This document shows, piece by piece, positions 7,866-16,824 of a stretch of 64,000 nucleotides of DNA. Both the position numbers and the translations under genes were made by a program. Numbering within the stretch: position 1 is the stretch's first letter; each line of letters starts with the position of its first letter. Source of the stretch: Methanobacteriota archaeon (GTDB taxonomy: Archaea; JAADCQ01; Methanopyri; Methanopyrales; Methanopyraceae); the NCBI GenBank assembly GCA_027064425.1, contig JAMOPO010000003.1:100607-164606 (forward strand), given 5' to 3'. Under the pieces are notes generated by a model. That model was not told the DNA's origin and did not search any database. It was given only the letters and a program-made list of their open reading frames with translations.

Positions 7866-8549
7866 ATGAAGGAGGTCAGGTACTCCGACGAGCGTTGGAA
7901 GCTTCTGGAGAAGCTCCGCGAGAAGGCCCGCCGAGTGGTCGAAACGCTCTCCAACCTGGGGCTGGAGGGCTGGGTGCACGGTAGCGTGGCTCGAGGTGAC
8001 GTCAGGAAGGGCAGTGACGTGGACGTGTTCGTCCCCCAACCGGTGTCCCCACACACCGTTGACGCTCTGGTTGAGTCCGCCCCGTACGAGGTCCTTAAGA
8101 TTGTGGCCACGCTGCCCACGCCCAGGGACTGCGTCCGGGTCAAGGTCAAGATGGAAGGCGACGTGGAGGTCACCGTCCCCATCACGACACCCTCGGACCG
8201 GGAGCTCGAGTTCTACGACTTCTCCGGTAAGCTGACACCCGAGGCGCTGGACCGGGACGAGCGCGTGCCCGGTGTCAACAAGCAGCTCAGGATGATCGAG
8301 CCCCGGCCGTGGGGCCACGTCGAGTACTCCATTCTCGGTCGGGAAGGCGAGGTGGCCTCCAAGCTGGGGATCAGCGTGCAGCTCGTCAACGAGCGGATCA
8401 AGGCCCTCACGCGCAGGGATAAAGTAGGTGTCCAGGGGGTCCACGCCAAGGTCGAGGGTCGGCCGGGTGAGCCCACGGTCGAACTGCTCCGGCGGCTGGC
8501 CCGGAGCAACCCCAAGGCGGCGGAGAAGCTCTCGGACCTGGGGGTGTAA
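7866..8549 (+). CDS. predicted nucleotidyltransferase (COG1665-type)
   Basis: This 227-residue protein has the polymerase-beta-like nucleotidyltransferase motif HGSVARGDVRKGSDVDVFV. The GS pair sits at residues 39-40 and the metal-binding Asp pair at 51 and 53. The third acidic residue is probably in DVEVTVP. The C-terminal half includes a winged-helix-like segment (REGEVASKLGISVQLVNER). It matches the archaeal predicted nucleotidyltransferase group COG1665; substrate unknown. The start is supported by CAGGAGTGATCC immediately upstream, a good ribosome binding site. It is followed after 2 bases by the EMAP-domain gene. Confidence 0.75.
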   Translation: MKEVRYSDERWKLLEKLREKARRVVETLSNLGLEGWVHGSVARGDVRKGSDVDVFVPQPVSPHTVDALVESAPYEVLKIVATLPTPRDCVRVKVKMEGDVEVTVPITTPSDRELEFYDFSGKLTPEALDRDERVPGVNKQLRMIEPRPWGHVEYSILGREGEVASKLGISVQLVNERIKALTRRDKVGVQGVHAKVEGRPGEPTVELLRRLARSNPKAAEKLSDLGV

Positions 8550-8551
8550 CC

Positions 8552-9175
8552 GTGGGAACCGTCACACCGGAGGATCCGCGCATCCGGTTGCTCCTGTCCT
8601 TCGTCGGTTACGCGAAGGATCGGGCGTCCTCCGGCGCCTACTCCGACGTGAACCGGCGCCAGCTATTGGAGGTCCTGGAGAAGCTTGAGTCCAAGCTGCA
8701 GGAGATCCGCTACTCGTACCTACCATCGAGCCAGGTCGCTGAGGAGCTCTCCGGGCTGCGCTCGGAGCTCGAGGACGCCGCGAATCCGGAGGAGCCCGAC
8801 CTCCGCTGGCTGCTCGAGTACCTGGAGCACGCCGATCGCCTGTTCGAGCGCGAGGCCGAGGATGAGGCCGACGCCGTGCTGTGCACGGTGTGTGAGGTGC
8901 TGAGCGTGCGAGACCACCCGGAGGCCGACAACCTCTGGATCACGACCGTGAACGCCGGGGACTTCGGTAAGAGGACCGTGGTGACGAACCTCGAGGATGT
9001 GGATGAGGGGGACTCGATGGCGCTGGCCCTGCTCCCGCCGCGGGAGTTCATGGGGGTCGTCAGCGAGGGGATGTTCTGCGGTGAGGCCGAGGGTGACCCC
9101 GGAGAAATCATAGAGCCCCCTGACCGTGGCGAGGTCCGAAGCGCGGTGATGGAGTGGTTGGAGGGGGAGCGATGA
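8552..9175 (+). CDS. RNA-binding protein with C-terminal EMAP/tRNA-binding domain (COG2517-type)
   Basis: This 207-residue protein has an N-terminal helical half (about 1-110, rich in Glu, Leu and Arg) and a C-terminal OB-fold similar to the EMAP-II/CsaA tRNA-binding domain. The signatures are VCEVLSVRDHPEADNL, then VTNLEDVDEGDSMALALLPP and GVVSEGMFCG. This arrangement is known from an archaeal predicted RNA-binding family. It begins with a GTG and ends in an ATGA overlap with the winged-helix/zinc-ribbon gene, which suggests translational coupling. A role in tRNA handling is inferred from the domain and from lysS downstream. Confidence 0.78.
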   Translation: MGTVTPEDPRIRLLLSFVGYAKDRASSGAYSDVNRRQLLEVLEKLESKLQEIRYSYLPSSQVAEELSGLRSELEDAANPEEPDLRWLLEYLEHADRLFEREAEDEADAVLCTVCEVLSVRDHPEADNLWITTVNAGDFGKRTVVTNLEDVDEGDSMALALLPPREFMGVVSEGMFCGEAEGDPGEIIEPPDRGEVRSAVMEWLEGER

Positions 9176-9591
9176 CGATGGTTGACCCGGAGGACCTGAC
9201 CTACCGCGAAAAGCTCGTCCTGCTGGCCCTGTACGAGGAGTTCGACGGTGGCCCGGCCGGCGTGAAGAGGCTGGCGCCGGTGGTCCACATGGACAAGACC
9301 AAGGTGGCGCGGGCGCTCAACGAGCTCGAAGAGAAGGGGCTGGTCGAGTTCGAGCACATGAAGGGCCGGTGGCTCACCGAGGAGGGCGAGAAGGTCGCTA
9401 AGGAGATCTCCAAGGAGATGGACCTTCCGAAGGACGAGGGACCGTACCAGTGCTCCGAGTGCGGTCGGAAGTACAAGCACCTGCGGCTGAAGTGCGCGGT
9501 CTGCGGTGGTGAGATCGAGGTCAACAAGGATCATCCAGACGCGGCCAAGGCGGAGTGGAACCTGGAGCGCGCTCGGAAGGGATACCTCTAA
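9172..9591 (+). CDS. winged helix-turn-helix protein with C-terminal zinc ribbon
   Basis: This 139-residue protein has an N-terminal winged HTH of MarR/ArsR-like shape. Helix-turn-helix residues lie around KRLAPVVHMDKTKVARALNELEEKG, followed by a wing. A C-terminal zinc ribbon has two CX2C pairs (YQCSECGR and CAVCGGE). It is likely a DNA-binding regulator or a basal factor accessory protein; its target is unknown. I chose the ATG at 9172, which overlaps the preceding stop as ATGA, rather than the upstream in-frame GTG at 9154. The short gap before lysS (44 bases) shows no clear terminator. Confidence 0.75.
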   Translation: MTMVDPEDLTYREKLVLLALYEEFDGGPAGVKRLAPVVHMDKTKVARALNELEEKGLVEFEHMKGRWLTEEGEKVAKEISKEMDLPKDEGPYQCSECGRKYKHLRLKCAVCGGEIEVNKDHPDAAKAEWNLERARKGYL

Positions 9592-9635
9592 TCCCTCCCC
9601 ACGCGCCCGCGCAATCGTTCTTGGGGAGCTAACGT

Positions 9636-11285
9636 TTGAAGGAGCACTGGGCGGAGGTGAAGGCGCGGGAGGTTGAGAAGCACCTCGAGGAGCACGGGTT
9701 AGAGGAGGTAGTCGTAGCGAGCGGCGCCTCGACCTCCGGCCGGCTGCACGTGGGCAACGCCCGGGACGTCCTCACCGCGGACGCCGTGGCCCGGGTGCTG
9801 GAGGAGCGAGGGCACGACGTTCGGGTGATCTGGGTCTCCGACGACGTGGACCCGCTGCGCAGGATCCCTCGGGACCTCCAGGACGAGCTCGACGAGGAGT
9901 ACCTCGGCGTCCCCTACAAGGCCATCCCACTCGAGGACGGCACCCCTTACTCCGACCATTGGGCCGAGCGGTTCGTCCGCGAGCTGCGCGAGTTCGGCGT
10001 CGACGTCGACTGGGTATCCTCCGCCGAGCTGTACACGGAGGAGGAGTTCGCGGAGCTGGTCCGGCAGGCCGTGCGTGACTACTACGAGAACGGACGACTC
10101 AAGTCCATCTTCCGCCGGTTCGGTCTCAAAGAGGCCCGCGTGTACATGCCCATCTGCGAGCGGTGCGGTCGCATCGCTACAACTCGGGTTAAGTCCATCG
10201 ACGGATGGGAGATCGAGTACGTCTGCGAGGGTCGTCACCGCGTGGGCGACGCCGTGCTCGAGGGCTGCGGTCACCGCGGCAGGCTCGACCTCCGGACGCC
10301 GATCGAGGTGAACGACCTCGAGGTCCCTCCGGGCAAGCTGGGCTGGAAGGTGGAGTGGCCTACCAGATGGTACTACCTTGGCGTCGCCTGCGAGCCGTTC
10401 GGTAAAGACCACTACGTGTCCGGCGGGTCCTACGAGGTCGGCTCTGAGATCGTGGAGGAGCTCTTCGACTTCCCGGCCCCGGTGCCGGTGCCGTACGAGT
10501 GGATCACGCTGGAAGGGAAGGCGATGTCCTCCTCCAAGGGGCACTACGCGACCCTGTCCGACTGGGCGGAGGTGTGCCACCGTGAGGTCCTTCGCTACTT
10601 CGTGCTCAGGAGCAAGCCGCTCAAGCACCTCGACCTCGACCTGAGGTTCGGGCTGCTCCAGCTCGTGGACGACTACGACGAGCTGGAGGCCAAGTACTTC
10701 AACGGCGAGGCGGACGAGCGGGAGCGCCGACTGTACGAGCTCACGCGCGTGGACGGCGTGCCCGAGGAGTGCCCACCGCACGTCCCGTTCCGGTTCTGCG
10801 CCGTCGTCGTTCAGGTGCTCGACATCCGAGGCGAGGTGGGCGAGGAGGAGCTAGAGCGGGCCGTCCGCGTGTTCCGCAGGACGGGGCATCTCGAGGAGGA
10901 GCCCGAGGGCTTCGGGCGTGAGTGGCTGAGGGAGCGGCTGGAGAAGGCGGCCCGGTGGGTGGACCGGTACGCGCCCGAGGAGGTCCGGTTCCGGGTGCGC
11001 GAGGAGCCGGAACCCGTGGAGCTGGACGAGGCGGAGCGCGAGTTCCTGCGGACCCTGCTGAGGCGGCTGGAGGAGGTCGAGTCCGAGGATCCGTCCGAGC
11101 TGCAGCGCGCGTTCTTCGACGCCGCCCGGGACGCCGGACTTAAGCCCGGCCGCGCCTTCCGGGCCTTCTACCGCGTAGTCATCGGGAAGGACAGGGGCCC
11201 GAGGGCCGGAACGCTCACAGCGGCCGTGGGGGTGGATCGGATTTCGGAGCTGATAAGGGGCTGCCTCGAGGCTTCCGGAGGCTAG
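9636..11285 (+). CDS. lysS: lysyl-tRNA synthetase, class I
   Basis: This enzyme charges tRNA-Lys in the cytoplasm. It is the class I type typical of many archaea, not the class II enzyme. The HIGH-like motif is GRLHVGNAR at about residues 35-43, and the KMSKS-like motif is AMSSSKG. A zinc-binding insertion is visible (CERCGRIATT, then YVCEGRHR and EGCGHRG). The C-terminal helical bundle for anticodon recognition is present, and at 549 residues it has the usual family length. It starts at a TTG at 9636; the 44 bases upstream are non-coding. Its last bases overlap the upstream open frame of the next radical SAM gene. Confidence 0.95.
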   Translation: MKEHWAEVKAREVEKHLEEHGLEEVVVASGASTSGRLHVGNARDVLTADAVARVLEERGHDVRVIWVSDDVDPLRRIPRDLQDELDEEYLGVPYKAIPLEDGTPYSDHWAERFVRELREFGVDVDWVSSAELYTEEEFAELVRQAVRDYYENGRLKSIFRRFGLKEARVYMPICERCGRIATTRVKSIDGWEIEYVCEGRHRVGDAVLEGCGHRGRLDLRTPIEVNDLEVPPGKLGWKVEWPTRWYYLGVACEPFGKDHYVSGGSYEVGSEIVEELFDFPAPVPVPYEWITLEGKAMSSSKGHYATLSDWAEVCHREVLRYFVLRSKPLKHLDLDLRFGLLQLVDDYDELEAKYFNGEADERERRLYELTRVDGVPEECPPHVPFRFCAVVVQVLDIRGEVGEEELERAVRVFRRTGHLEEEPEGFGREWLRERLEKAARWVDRYAPEEVRFRVREEPEPVELDEAEREFLRTLLRRLEEVESEDPSELQRAFFDAARDAGLKPGRAFRAFYRVVIGKDRGPRAGTLTAAVGVDRISELIRGCLEASGG

Positions 11286-12367
11286 ACACGGAGAACGTCG
11301 TCCGCGGTGAGCTGCCCAAAGGCTGCCGGCTCTGCGTCAAGGGCGCCAAGCTGGTGGTCTTCATCACCGGCGAGTGCGAGCGGGGCTGCTGGTACTGTCC
11401 CGTCTCCCCAGAGCGCAAGGGCCGGGACGTGATGTACGCCAACGAGCGGCCGGTGCGCGGCGAGCGGGACCTGCTGGAGGAGGCGGAAATTATGGACGCC
11501 AAGGGGGCCAGCCTGACGGGAGGCGACATCACCCTGCGGCTCGACCGCTGCGAGGAGGTGGTAACCACCCTGAAGGGCGAGTTCGGTGAGGACTTCCACG
11601 TCCACGCGTACGTGCCGGCGGAGTCCGTGAGCCGAGAGGCGCTCGACAGGCTCTCGGAGGCTGGCCTCGACGAGCTCCGGATCCACCCGTCCTTTAACGA
11701 GGACATCAACGAGCGGGCCGCCCGGTTGGCCTCAGAGTACGACTGGGACGCTGGATTCGAGATGCCCGCGATCCCCGGTCGGGAGGACTGGATCGTGGAG
11801 GTGGCGAGGCTGTCGGAGCGGCACGGGCTGGACTTCTTGAACGTTAACGAGCTCGAGTTCACCGAGTCGAACGCCGAGGAGCTCAAGGTGCGCGGGTTCA
11901 AGCGGGTGAGCGAGGACTCCGACGCCGTGCAGGGCAGCGAGGAAACGGCGATAAGGGGTCTCGCCAGGGCCGCGAAGGAGGTCTCCATCACGCTGCATTA
12001 CTGCCCGTCCGTCGTTAAAGACTCCGTCCAGCTGCGCGAGCGGCTCAAGCGAACCGCCCTGAACGTGGCGGAGGAGCACGAGATGGTCGACGAGGACGGC
12101 CTGATCGTCCGCGGAGAGATTAGAGTGAAATCCGGCGACCCGGAGGACGTCGCCCGGGTGCTGACGGAGATCCTGGAGGTGCCGGAGGAGTGGGTGAGGG
12201 TGCGCACGGACCGGGTGGAGGTGAAGCCCGTAGTCCTGGAGGAGCTGGCCGACCTCCTGGACGACATCGCCGAGGCGGCCGGGTGCGAGCTCGAGGCCGT
12301 GATCGTTCGGGAGTACCCGACGTGGGACCGGACCGTGGTGGAGGTGTGGCCGGTTGGGGGTGAGTGA
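11261..12367 (+). CDS. radical SAM protein, COG2108 family (PFL-activase related)
   Basis: The CX3CX2C cluster (CERGCWYCP) marks a radical SAM enzyme of the archaeal group related to pyruvate formate-lyase activating enzyme; its reaction is unknown. The first canonical start, a GTG at 11354, lies inside the conserved core. The frame before it reads ENVVRGELPKGCRLCVKGAK, and the GCRLC.KGAK segment is a hallmark of the family. The frame is open into lysS with no ATG, GTG or TTG. I therefore place the start at the CTG at 11261, which has GGAGCTGAT 7 bases upstream and gives 368 residues. The C-terminal 80 residues form a small separate domain. It abuts the next gene with no gap. Confidence 0.78.
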   Translation: MPRGFRRLDTENVVRGELPKGCRLCVKGAKLVVFITGECERGCWYCPVSPERKGRDVMYANERPVRGERDLLEEAEIMDAKGASLTGGDITLRLDRCEEVVTTLKGEFGEDFHVHAYVPAESVSREALDRLSEAGLDELRIHPSFNEDINERAARLASEYDWDAGFEMPAIPGREDWIVEVARLSERHGLDFLNVNELEFTESNAEELKVRGFKRVSEDSDAVQGSEETAIRGLARAAKEVSITLHYCPSVVKDSVQLRERLKRTALNVAEEHEMVDEDGLIVRGEIRVKSGDPEDVARVLTEILEVPEEWVRVRTDRVEVKPVVLEELADLLDDIAEAAGCELEAVIVREYPTWDRTVVEVWPVGGE

Positions 12368-12877
12368 GTGACCCGGAGGAGGGGGAGGATCTCGGCCCGG
12401 ACGCTGCGGCACGTCGGCCGGGTCTGGCGGGTGGCGATGTACGCCGGCTCCGTCCTGACGATCCTGCTGATCGCCCTCCTCACCGTGACGTCCATCAGCC
12501 AGTACAGCTACGAGGCCCAGGTCCTGCTGTTCGGTAACTACGCGGACCAGCTGAAGCACATCAACGCGGAGTACGAGCGGCTGAGAGTGGAGTTCATGAA
12601 GACCAACGAGAGACTTCGGACGCTGCGAGAGATGTACCCGATCCCGGGCCCGGAGCTGCACCGCGTCGAGAAGATCAGGGCTAAGGCGTCGCTGGAGCTC
12701 GCCTCCCTAAACGAGAAGCGCAAGGATGCGGAGTTCGCGGTGTACGTCATGCACGACCCGGCAACGTCGGACGTCAAGATCGGCGAGTGCCTGGCGGAGC
12801 TAAGGAGGGCCAGGATGGCCGTCAGGGCCTTCGCTAGGGCGGTCAACGAGCTTGAGAACAAGTACGCACGCGGCTGA
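12368..12877 (+). CDS. single-pass membrane protein with helical domain, unknown
   Basis: I do not recognise this family. The 169-residue protein has a basic N-terminus (MTRRRGRISARTLRH), one membrane helix at about 22-45, and a long helical soluble part rich in Glu, Arg and Leu, likely coiled coil. The basic N-terminus suggests an inside N-terminus with the helical part outside. It starts at a GTG adjacent to the preceding TGA. The next gene's TTG start overlaps its last 26 bases, so it sits in an operon between two radical SAM genes. Confidence 0.6.
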   Translation: MTRRRGRISARTLRHVGRVWRVAMYAGSVLTILLIALLTVTSISQYSYEAQVLLFGNYADQLKHINAEYERLRVEFMKTNERLRTLREMYPIPGPELHRVEKIRAKASLELASLNEKRKDAEFAVYVMHDPATSDVKIGECLAELRRARMAVRAFARAVNELENKYARG

Positions 12878-14174
12878 CCGAGCGGAGGTCGAGCTGGGAG
12901 CCATCCACGAACGGCTCGACGTGAGGTTGGAGGACAGGCGCCTCAAGTTCACCCTGTACGACCTGATCGAGTTCGAGGTCGACCCCTCGGAGCTCGCCCG
13001 GATGGTCTCCGCCCTGCTCTCCCGGATCGAGCGGCGGCACGTACCGGCCAGCGTCGACGGGACCCGGGTCGCGGCATCCACCGACCGGAGAACCCTCAAG
13101 GAGGTCCTCCAGCAGCTGATCTCACGGCTCGCCGGGGAGGCCGGGACCCACGCTCACACCCGCCGCCGCCTGATTTACATTTCGGAATCCTCCGGCATCC
13201 CCCTCATCGGTCACTCCGCCTTCGGCATCATCGATCGGGGTACCAACGTGCTTCAGGTCCGCCCCATCACCGGGTGCAACCTCTGCTGCATCTACTGCAG
13301 CGTGGACGAGGGGTGGGTGTCGCGCACCCGCTGGCGGGACTTCATGGTGGACCCGGACTACCTGCTGGACTGGTTCCGGGAGATCGCCGACTTCAAGGGG
13401 GAAGGGGTCGAGGCCCACATCGACGGACAGGGCGAGCCGACCCTGTACCCGTTCCTACCAGATCTAGTGCAAGGGTTGAAGGAGCATCCCAACGTCGACG
13501 TCGTCTCCATGCAAACCAACGCCGTCCCGCTGGACGAGGACTACGTCGACGAGCTCGTCGAGGCGGGCTTGGACCGGTTTAACGTCAGCATCAACAGCCT
13601 GGACCCGAAGAAGGCGCGCGCGATGGCCGGCTCGAAGGACTACGACGTCCGGCACGTGATGCGAATCGCCGAGTACATCGCCAAGGAGACCCGCGCGGAC
13701 GTGCTCCTGGCGCCCCTGTGGCTGCCCGGGTACAACGACGAGGACATCGTGGAGATCATCGAGTTCGCGGTCGAGATCGGGGCGGGCGAGCGGTGGCCAC
13801 CGCTCGGGATCCAGAACTACCTGGAGTACCGGTTCGGTCGGAGGCCCAAGTTCTTGCGCAGGGTCGTCCCGATGAAGGAGTTTTACCGGTGGCTTCGAGA
13901 GCTCGAGCGTAAGACGGGGGTCAGACCGCTGGTGCTGAAACCCGAGCACTTCGGTACGGAACCGCGGAAGTCCCTCCCCAAGCCCTTCCGCCGCGGCGAC
14001 AGGGTTCAGGCGGAGGTCGTGTCGGAGGGGCGCATTCGAGGCGAGATGATCGCCCGGGCCTCGGACCGCGTGATCGCGGTCCCGGACTCCGCCAAGAAAT
14101 TAAGCGTGGGTGACGTCGTGGAGCTGCGGATAACTCGGGATAAGCACAACATCTTCGTGGGGGAGCTCGCGTAG
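12852..14174 (+). CDS. radical SAM protein with C-terminal TRAM-like domain (COG2100 type)
   Basis: This 440-residue protein has the cluster motif TGCNLCCIYCS (CX3CX2C), HIDGQGEPTLYP as the SAM-binding GGE-like loop, and a TIM-barrel core (DRFNVSINSLDP). The last 60 or so residues (RGDRVQAEVVSEGRIRGEM ... GDVVELRITRDKHNIFVGEL) look like a TRAM beta-barrel, an RNA-binding module also attached to MiaB-type enzymes. An RNA substrate is therefore plausible but not shown. The first 110 residues are a separate domain without a known motif. The TTG at 12852 overlaps the preceding gene by 26 bases; a later start cannot be excluded. Confidence 0.8.
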   Translation: MRTSTHAADRAEVELGAIHERLDVRLEDRRLKFTLYDLIEFEVDPSELARMVSALLSRIERRHVPASVDGTRVAASTDRRTLKEVLQQLISRLAGEAGTHAHTRRRLIYISESSGIPLIGHSAFGIIDRGTNVLQVRPITGCNLCCIYCSVDEGWVSRTRWRDFMVDPDYLLDWFREIADFKGEGVEAHIDGQGEPTLYPFLPDLVQGLKEHPNVDVVSMQTNAVPLDEDYVDELVEAGLDRFNVSINSLDPKKARAMAGSKDYDVRHVMRIAEYIAKETRADVLLAPLWLPGYNDEDIVEIIEFAVEIGAGERWPPLGIQNYLEYRFGRRPKFLRRVVPMKEFYRWLRELERKTGVRPLVLKPEHFGTEPRKSLPKPFRRGDRVQAEVVSEGRIRGEMIARASDRVIAVPDSAKKLSVGDVVELRITRDKHNIFVGELA

Positions 14175-14186
14175 GGGGGCGCTCGC

Positions 14187-14666
14187 ATGGCTGAGGAGAC
14201 CGAGGAGAAGTCCTCGGAGGAGAAGGGAGAGGAGGACATCCCGGACTGGTGGGAGAAGGAGTGGGCGGAGTTCCGGTACCGCGGTTACACGCTGGACGAG
14301 CTGATGAAGATGCCGCTGGAGGAGTTCATCGAGCTCCTACCGGCGCGCCAGCGTCGCTCGCTGAAGCGTGGATTGCCGTCCAGGCACAAGAAGCTGCTGC
14401 AGAAGGTCCGGCGGGCCCGGAGGCTCCTGCGGCGCGGTAAGAAGCCGCCGGTGATCCGGACGCACTGTCGGGACATGATCATCCTGCCGGAGATGGTCGG
14501 ACTGACCATCGCCGTGTACAACGGTAAGGAGTTCAAGGAGGTCAAGATCGAGCCGGAGATGATCGGGCACTACCTCGGCGAGTTCTCGAAGACCAGGAAG
14601 AAGGTCGAGCACGGCGACCCGGGCATCGGCGCCACGCGGAGCTCACTCTTCGTACCGCTCAAGTGA
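14187..14666 (+). CDS. rpsS: 30S ribosomal protein S19 (archaeal, S15e-like)
   Basis: This small-subunit head protein is recognised by [11 protein letters not shown], then [20 protein letters not shown] and the C-terminal [11 protein letters not shown]...GIGATRSS, all diagnostic of archaeal S19 and eukaryotic S15e. Its 159 residues include an acidic N-terminal extension ([15 protein letters not shown]) before the conserved [14 protein letters not shown] part. In most archaea rpsS sits between L2 and L22 in the S10 ribosomal cluster. Here its neighbours are a radical SAM gene and an unknown convergent gene, so it is separated from that cluster. The last 24 bases overlap the convergent gene. 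Confidence 0.95.
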   Translation: MAEETEEKSSEEKGEEDIPDWWEKEWAEFRYRGYTLDELMKMPLEEFIELLPARQRRSLKRGLPSRHKKLLQKVRRARRLLRRGKKPPVIRTHCRDMIILPEMVGLTIAVYNGKEFKEVKIEPEMIGHYLGEFSKTRKKVEHGDPGIGATRSSLFVPLK

Positions 14667-15350
14667 GGCCGCTGGGAACCGGAGCCGGACCCCGTACAGG
14701 GACACCCGGCCGCCGAGCTCCTGCACACGGCGTATCAGATTGAGCTCCATCCAGTCGTCGCGGACGCACAGCCACCGCTCCAGCAGTCCATCGTACCCGG
14801 TGACCGCCCTGGCCTTCCCCACTCGAACGTCCTCCTCGCCCCTCAGCAGCCCCTTCAGCTCGTCTCCCACGCGGTTGACTGCCTTTTTCACGCTCCAGTC
14901 GTTGTCCAGATCGTACTCCCGGAGGTAGTACAGCGCGATTTTAAGTGGCTCCAGCGCCGAGCCGCCGCGCCACTTGATGGTCCGCTCCACGGAAGCCTCG
15001 GCGGTAACGGTCACCTCCTCCGCGTCCAGCTCCCGGGACTCCATCTCGCACTTTTCGAACTGGACCGCGATCACGGTCAAGAACTTTGAGTCTCCCAGCC
15101 GGCGCGCCCGGAGCCCGAACGTGTACCTGGCGTCATCGACGGGCCCGTCCACGAGCGAGTTCGTGGGCACGTCCTCGTCCCGGCGCGTCCAGAGCGTTAA
15201 CGAGCACTCCACCTCGGAGTACTCCCGGGCGGGCGAGTGTGCGACCATCTCGGTCAGCGTCTCGTAAACGCTGACAACCTGGCCCTTGTCGAGCTCCAGA
15301 GCGTGACGCCGCGCCAGCTTCGCTCCCGTTTTATGGACCGTGATCACCAC
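14643..15350 (-). CDS. protein of unknown function
   Basis: I do not recognise this protein. From a GTG at 15350 (or 15347) it has about 235 residues, mixed alpha/beta composition, with no membrane segment or clear catalytic motif. A central segment [33 protein letters not shown] looks structured, and the C-terminus [19 protein letters not shown] is strand-rich. A longer reading from 15440 would run into the divergent radical SAM gene and has the Ser/Arg-rich look of a shadow. Starting at 15350 leaves 19 bases to the TTG of that gene. Its 3' end overlaps rpsS by 24 bases. Confidence 0.55.
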   Translation of the reverse strand: MVITVHKTGAKLARRHALELDKGQVVSVYETLTEMVAHSPAREYSEVECSLTLWTRRDEDVPTNSLVDGPVDDARYTFGLRARRLGDSKFLTVIAVQFEKCEMESRELDAEEVTVTAEASVERTIKWRGGSALEPLKIALYYLREYDLDNDWSVKKAVNRVGDELKGLLRGEEDVRVGKARAVTGYDGLLERWLCVRDDWMELNLIRRVQELGGRVSLYGVRLRFPAASLERYEE

Positions 15351-15369
15351 CCCCTGGGGAGGTCGGCTG

Positions 15370-16824
15370 TTGAGCCTCGACGTGCTCTTGGTGAACCCGC
15401 CGGATGTCACGACTAAGTACGAGCGCTTCCTGGGGATCACGGCACCGCCCCTGGGGATGGCCTACATAGCGGCCGTGCTGGAGGAGGCAGGGTACAGCGT
15501 TCGCATCCTGGACTGCCCGCCGCTGGAGATGAGCTGGGAGGAGTTCCGCAGGACCGTCCGGCGGCTGAAGCCTAAGATCGTATCCATAATGGCGACGACC
15601 CCGATCATCAGCCAGGCCTACAAGGCCGCCAAGATCGTGAAAGAGGAGCTCGAGGACGCCATCGTGTGCCTCGGCGGTTACCACCCCACGTTCATGGACG
15701 TGGAGTGCCTCCGGGAGTGCGAGCACGTTGACATCGTTGTTCGCCGGGAGGGAGAGTTCACCCTGCTCGACCTCGTCCGGGCCTTCATCGACGGGGTGAA
15801 GTCGCTCTCGGACATCCTCGGCATCACGTACCGGAGGGAGGACGACATCGTCCGGAACCCGGATCGGCCACTGATCCAGGACCTGGACGCGCTGCCGCTC
15901 CCGGCTCGGCACCTGCTTCCGATGGACCGGTACACGTTCTTCGGGACCAGGACGAGCGCGACCACCGTGATCACCAGCCGAGGGTGCCCCGTCGGCTGCG
16001 ACTTCTGCGCCTCGTCCCAGATGCATGGCCGGAAGCTCCGCATGCACTCCGCCGAGCGCGTCGTATCGGAGGTGGCGCACGTCCACGAGCGCTACGGCTC
16101 GGACATCATCGCCTTCGTCGACGACACCTTCACCTACGACCGGCGCCGGGTGGAGAAGATCTGCCGGCTGATGATCGAGGCCGGACTCGACGTAACCTGG
16201 GGTTGCGCCGCCCGCGTGGACACCATCGACCGGGAGCTGCTCGAGCTGATGCGGGAGGCCGGCTGCTCCGTCCTGTTCTTCGGCGTGGAGTCCGGCTCCC
16301 AGGAGATCCTGGACAACGTGGGGAAGGGATTCACCGTCCGGCAGACGAAGCGGGCGTTCAAGCTCTGCCGGGAGATGGGCATCCGGACGGTCGCGTCCGC
16401 CGTCATCGGCCTGCCGGGCGAGACCCACGAGACCGCCCGGGCCACGATCAAGCTGCTGAAGGAGCTCGACCCGGACTACGCCGTGGTCTCCGTCGCCACC
16501 CCGTACCCCGGCACCAGGTTCTTCCAAGAAGTCATCGAGGAGGAGCTTCTGGTCGAGGAGGACTGGGACAAGTTCACCCTGATGGAGCCGGTGGCGGCCA
16601 CCACCGAGCTCTCCCCGGAGGAGATCAAGCGGTACCAGCGTCGCGCCATGCTGGAGTTCTACCTGCGACCCCGCTACCTGCTCCGGCGCATCAAGGAGGA
16701 TGGTCTGGACGCCATCCGCGTCGCCGGCACCATGATGGCCGAGGTGACGTTCAAGAAGCTGAAAGCCCTGATCTCGCGCCTCCCCAGCCCTAGGTTCTCA
16801 CACCGTGAGGACTCGGACGAGTGA
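15370..16824 (+). CDS. B12-binding-domain radical SAM protein (BchE/P-methylase-like architecture)
   Basis: This 484-residue protein has an N-terminal Rossmann-like cobalamin-binding-type domain (VLLVNPP ... LGMAYIAAVLEEAGYSV), which lacks the DXHXXG base-off motif. It is followed by a radical SAM domain with TSRGCPVGCDFCAS (CX3CX2C) and a C-terminal helical tail. Such enzymes methylate unreactive carbons, cyclise, or remodel lipids and cofactors; the substrate is not predictable here. The TTG at 15370 is preceded by GGGGAGGTC at good spacing, which decides the start over an in-frame ATG at 15340. The 3' end overlaps the convergent mevalonate kinase gene by 35 bases. Confidence 0.8.
   Translation: MSLDVLLVNPPDVTTKYERFLGITAPPLGMAYIAAVLEEAGYSVRILDCPPLEMSWEEFRRTVRRLKPKIVSIMATTPIISQAYKAAKIVKEELEDAIVCLGGYHPTFMDVECLRECEHVDIVVRREGEFTLLDLVRAFIDGVKSLSDILGITYRREDDIVRNPDRPLIQDLDALPLPARHLLPMDRYTFFGTRTSATTVITSRGCPVGCDFCASSQMHGRKLRMHSAERVVSEVAHVHERYGSDIIAFVDDTFTYDRRRVEKICRLMIEAGLDVTWGCAARVDTIDRELLELMREAGCSVLFFGVESGSQEILDNVGKGFTVRQTKRAFKLCREMGIRTVASAVIGLPGETHETARATIKLLKELDPDYAVVSVATPYPGTRFFQEVIEEELLVEEDWDKFTLMEPVAATTELSPEEIKRYQRRAMLEFYLRPRYLLRRIKEDGLDAIRVAGTMMAEVTFKKLKALISRLPSPRFSHREDSDE

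Noticed and set aside
15331..16527. 398-codon minus frame opposite the B12-radical SAM gene
   Set aside because: Same composition artefact; the plus-strand gene has full family motifs.
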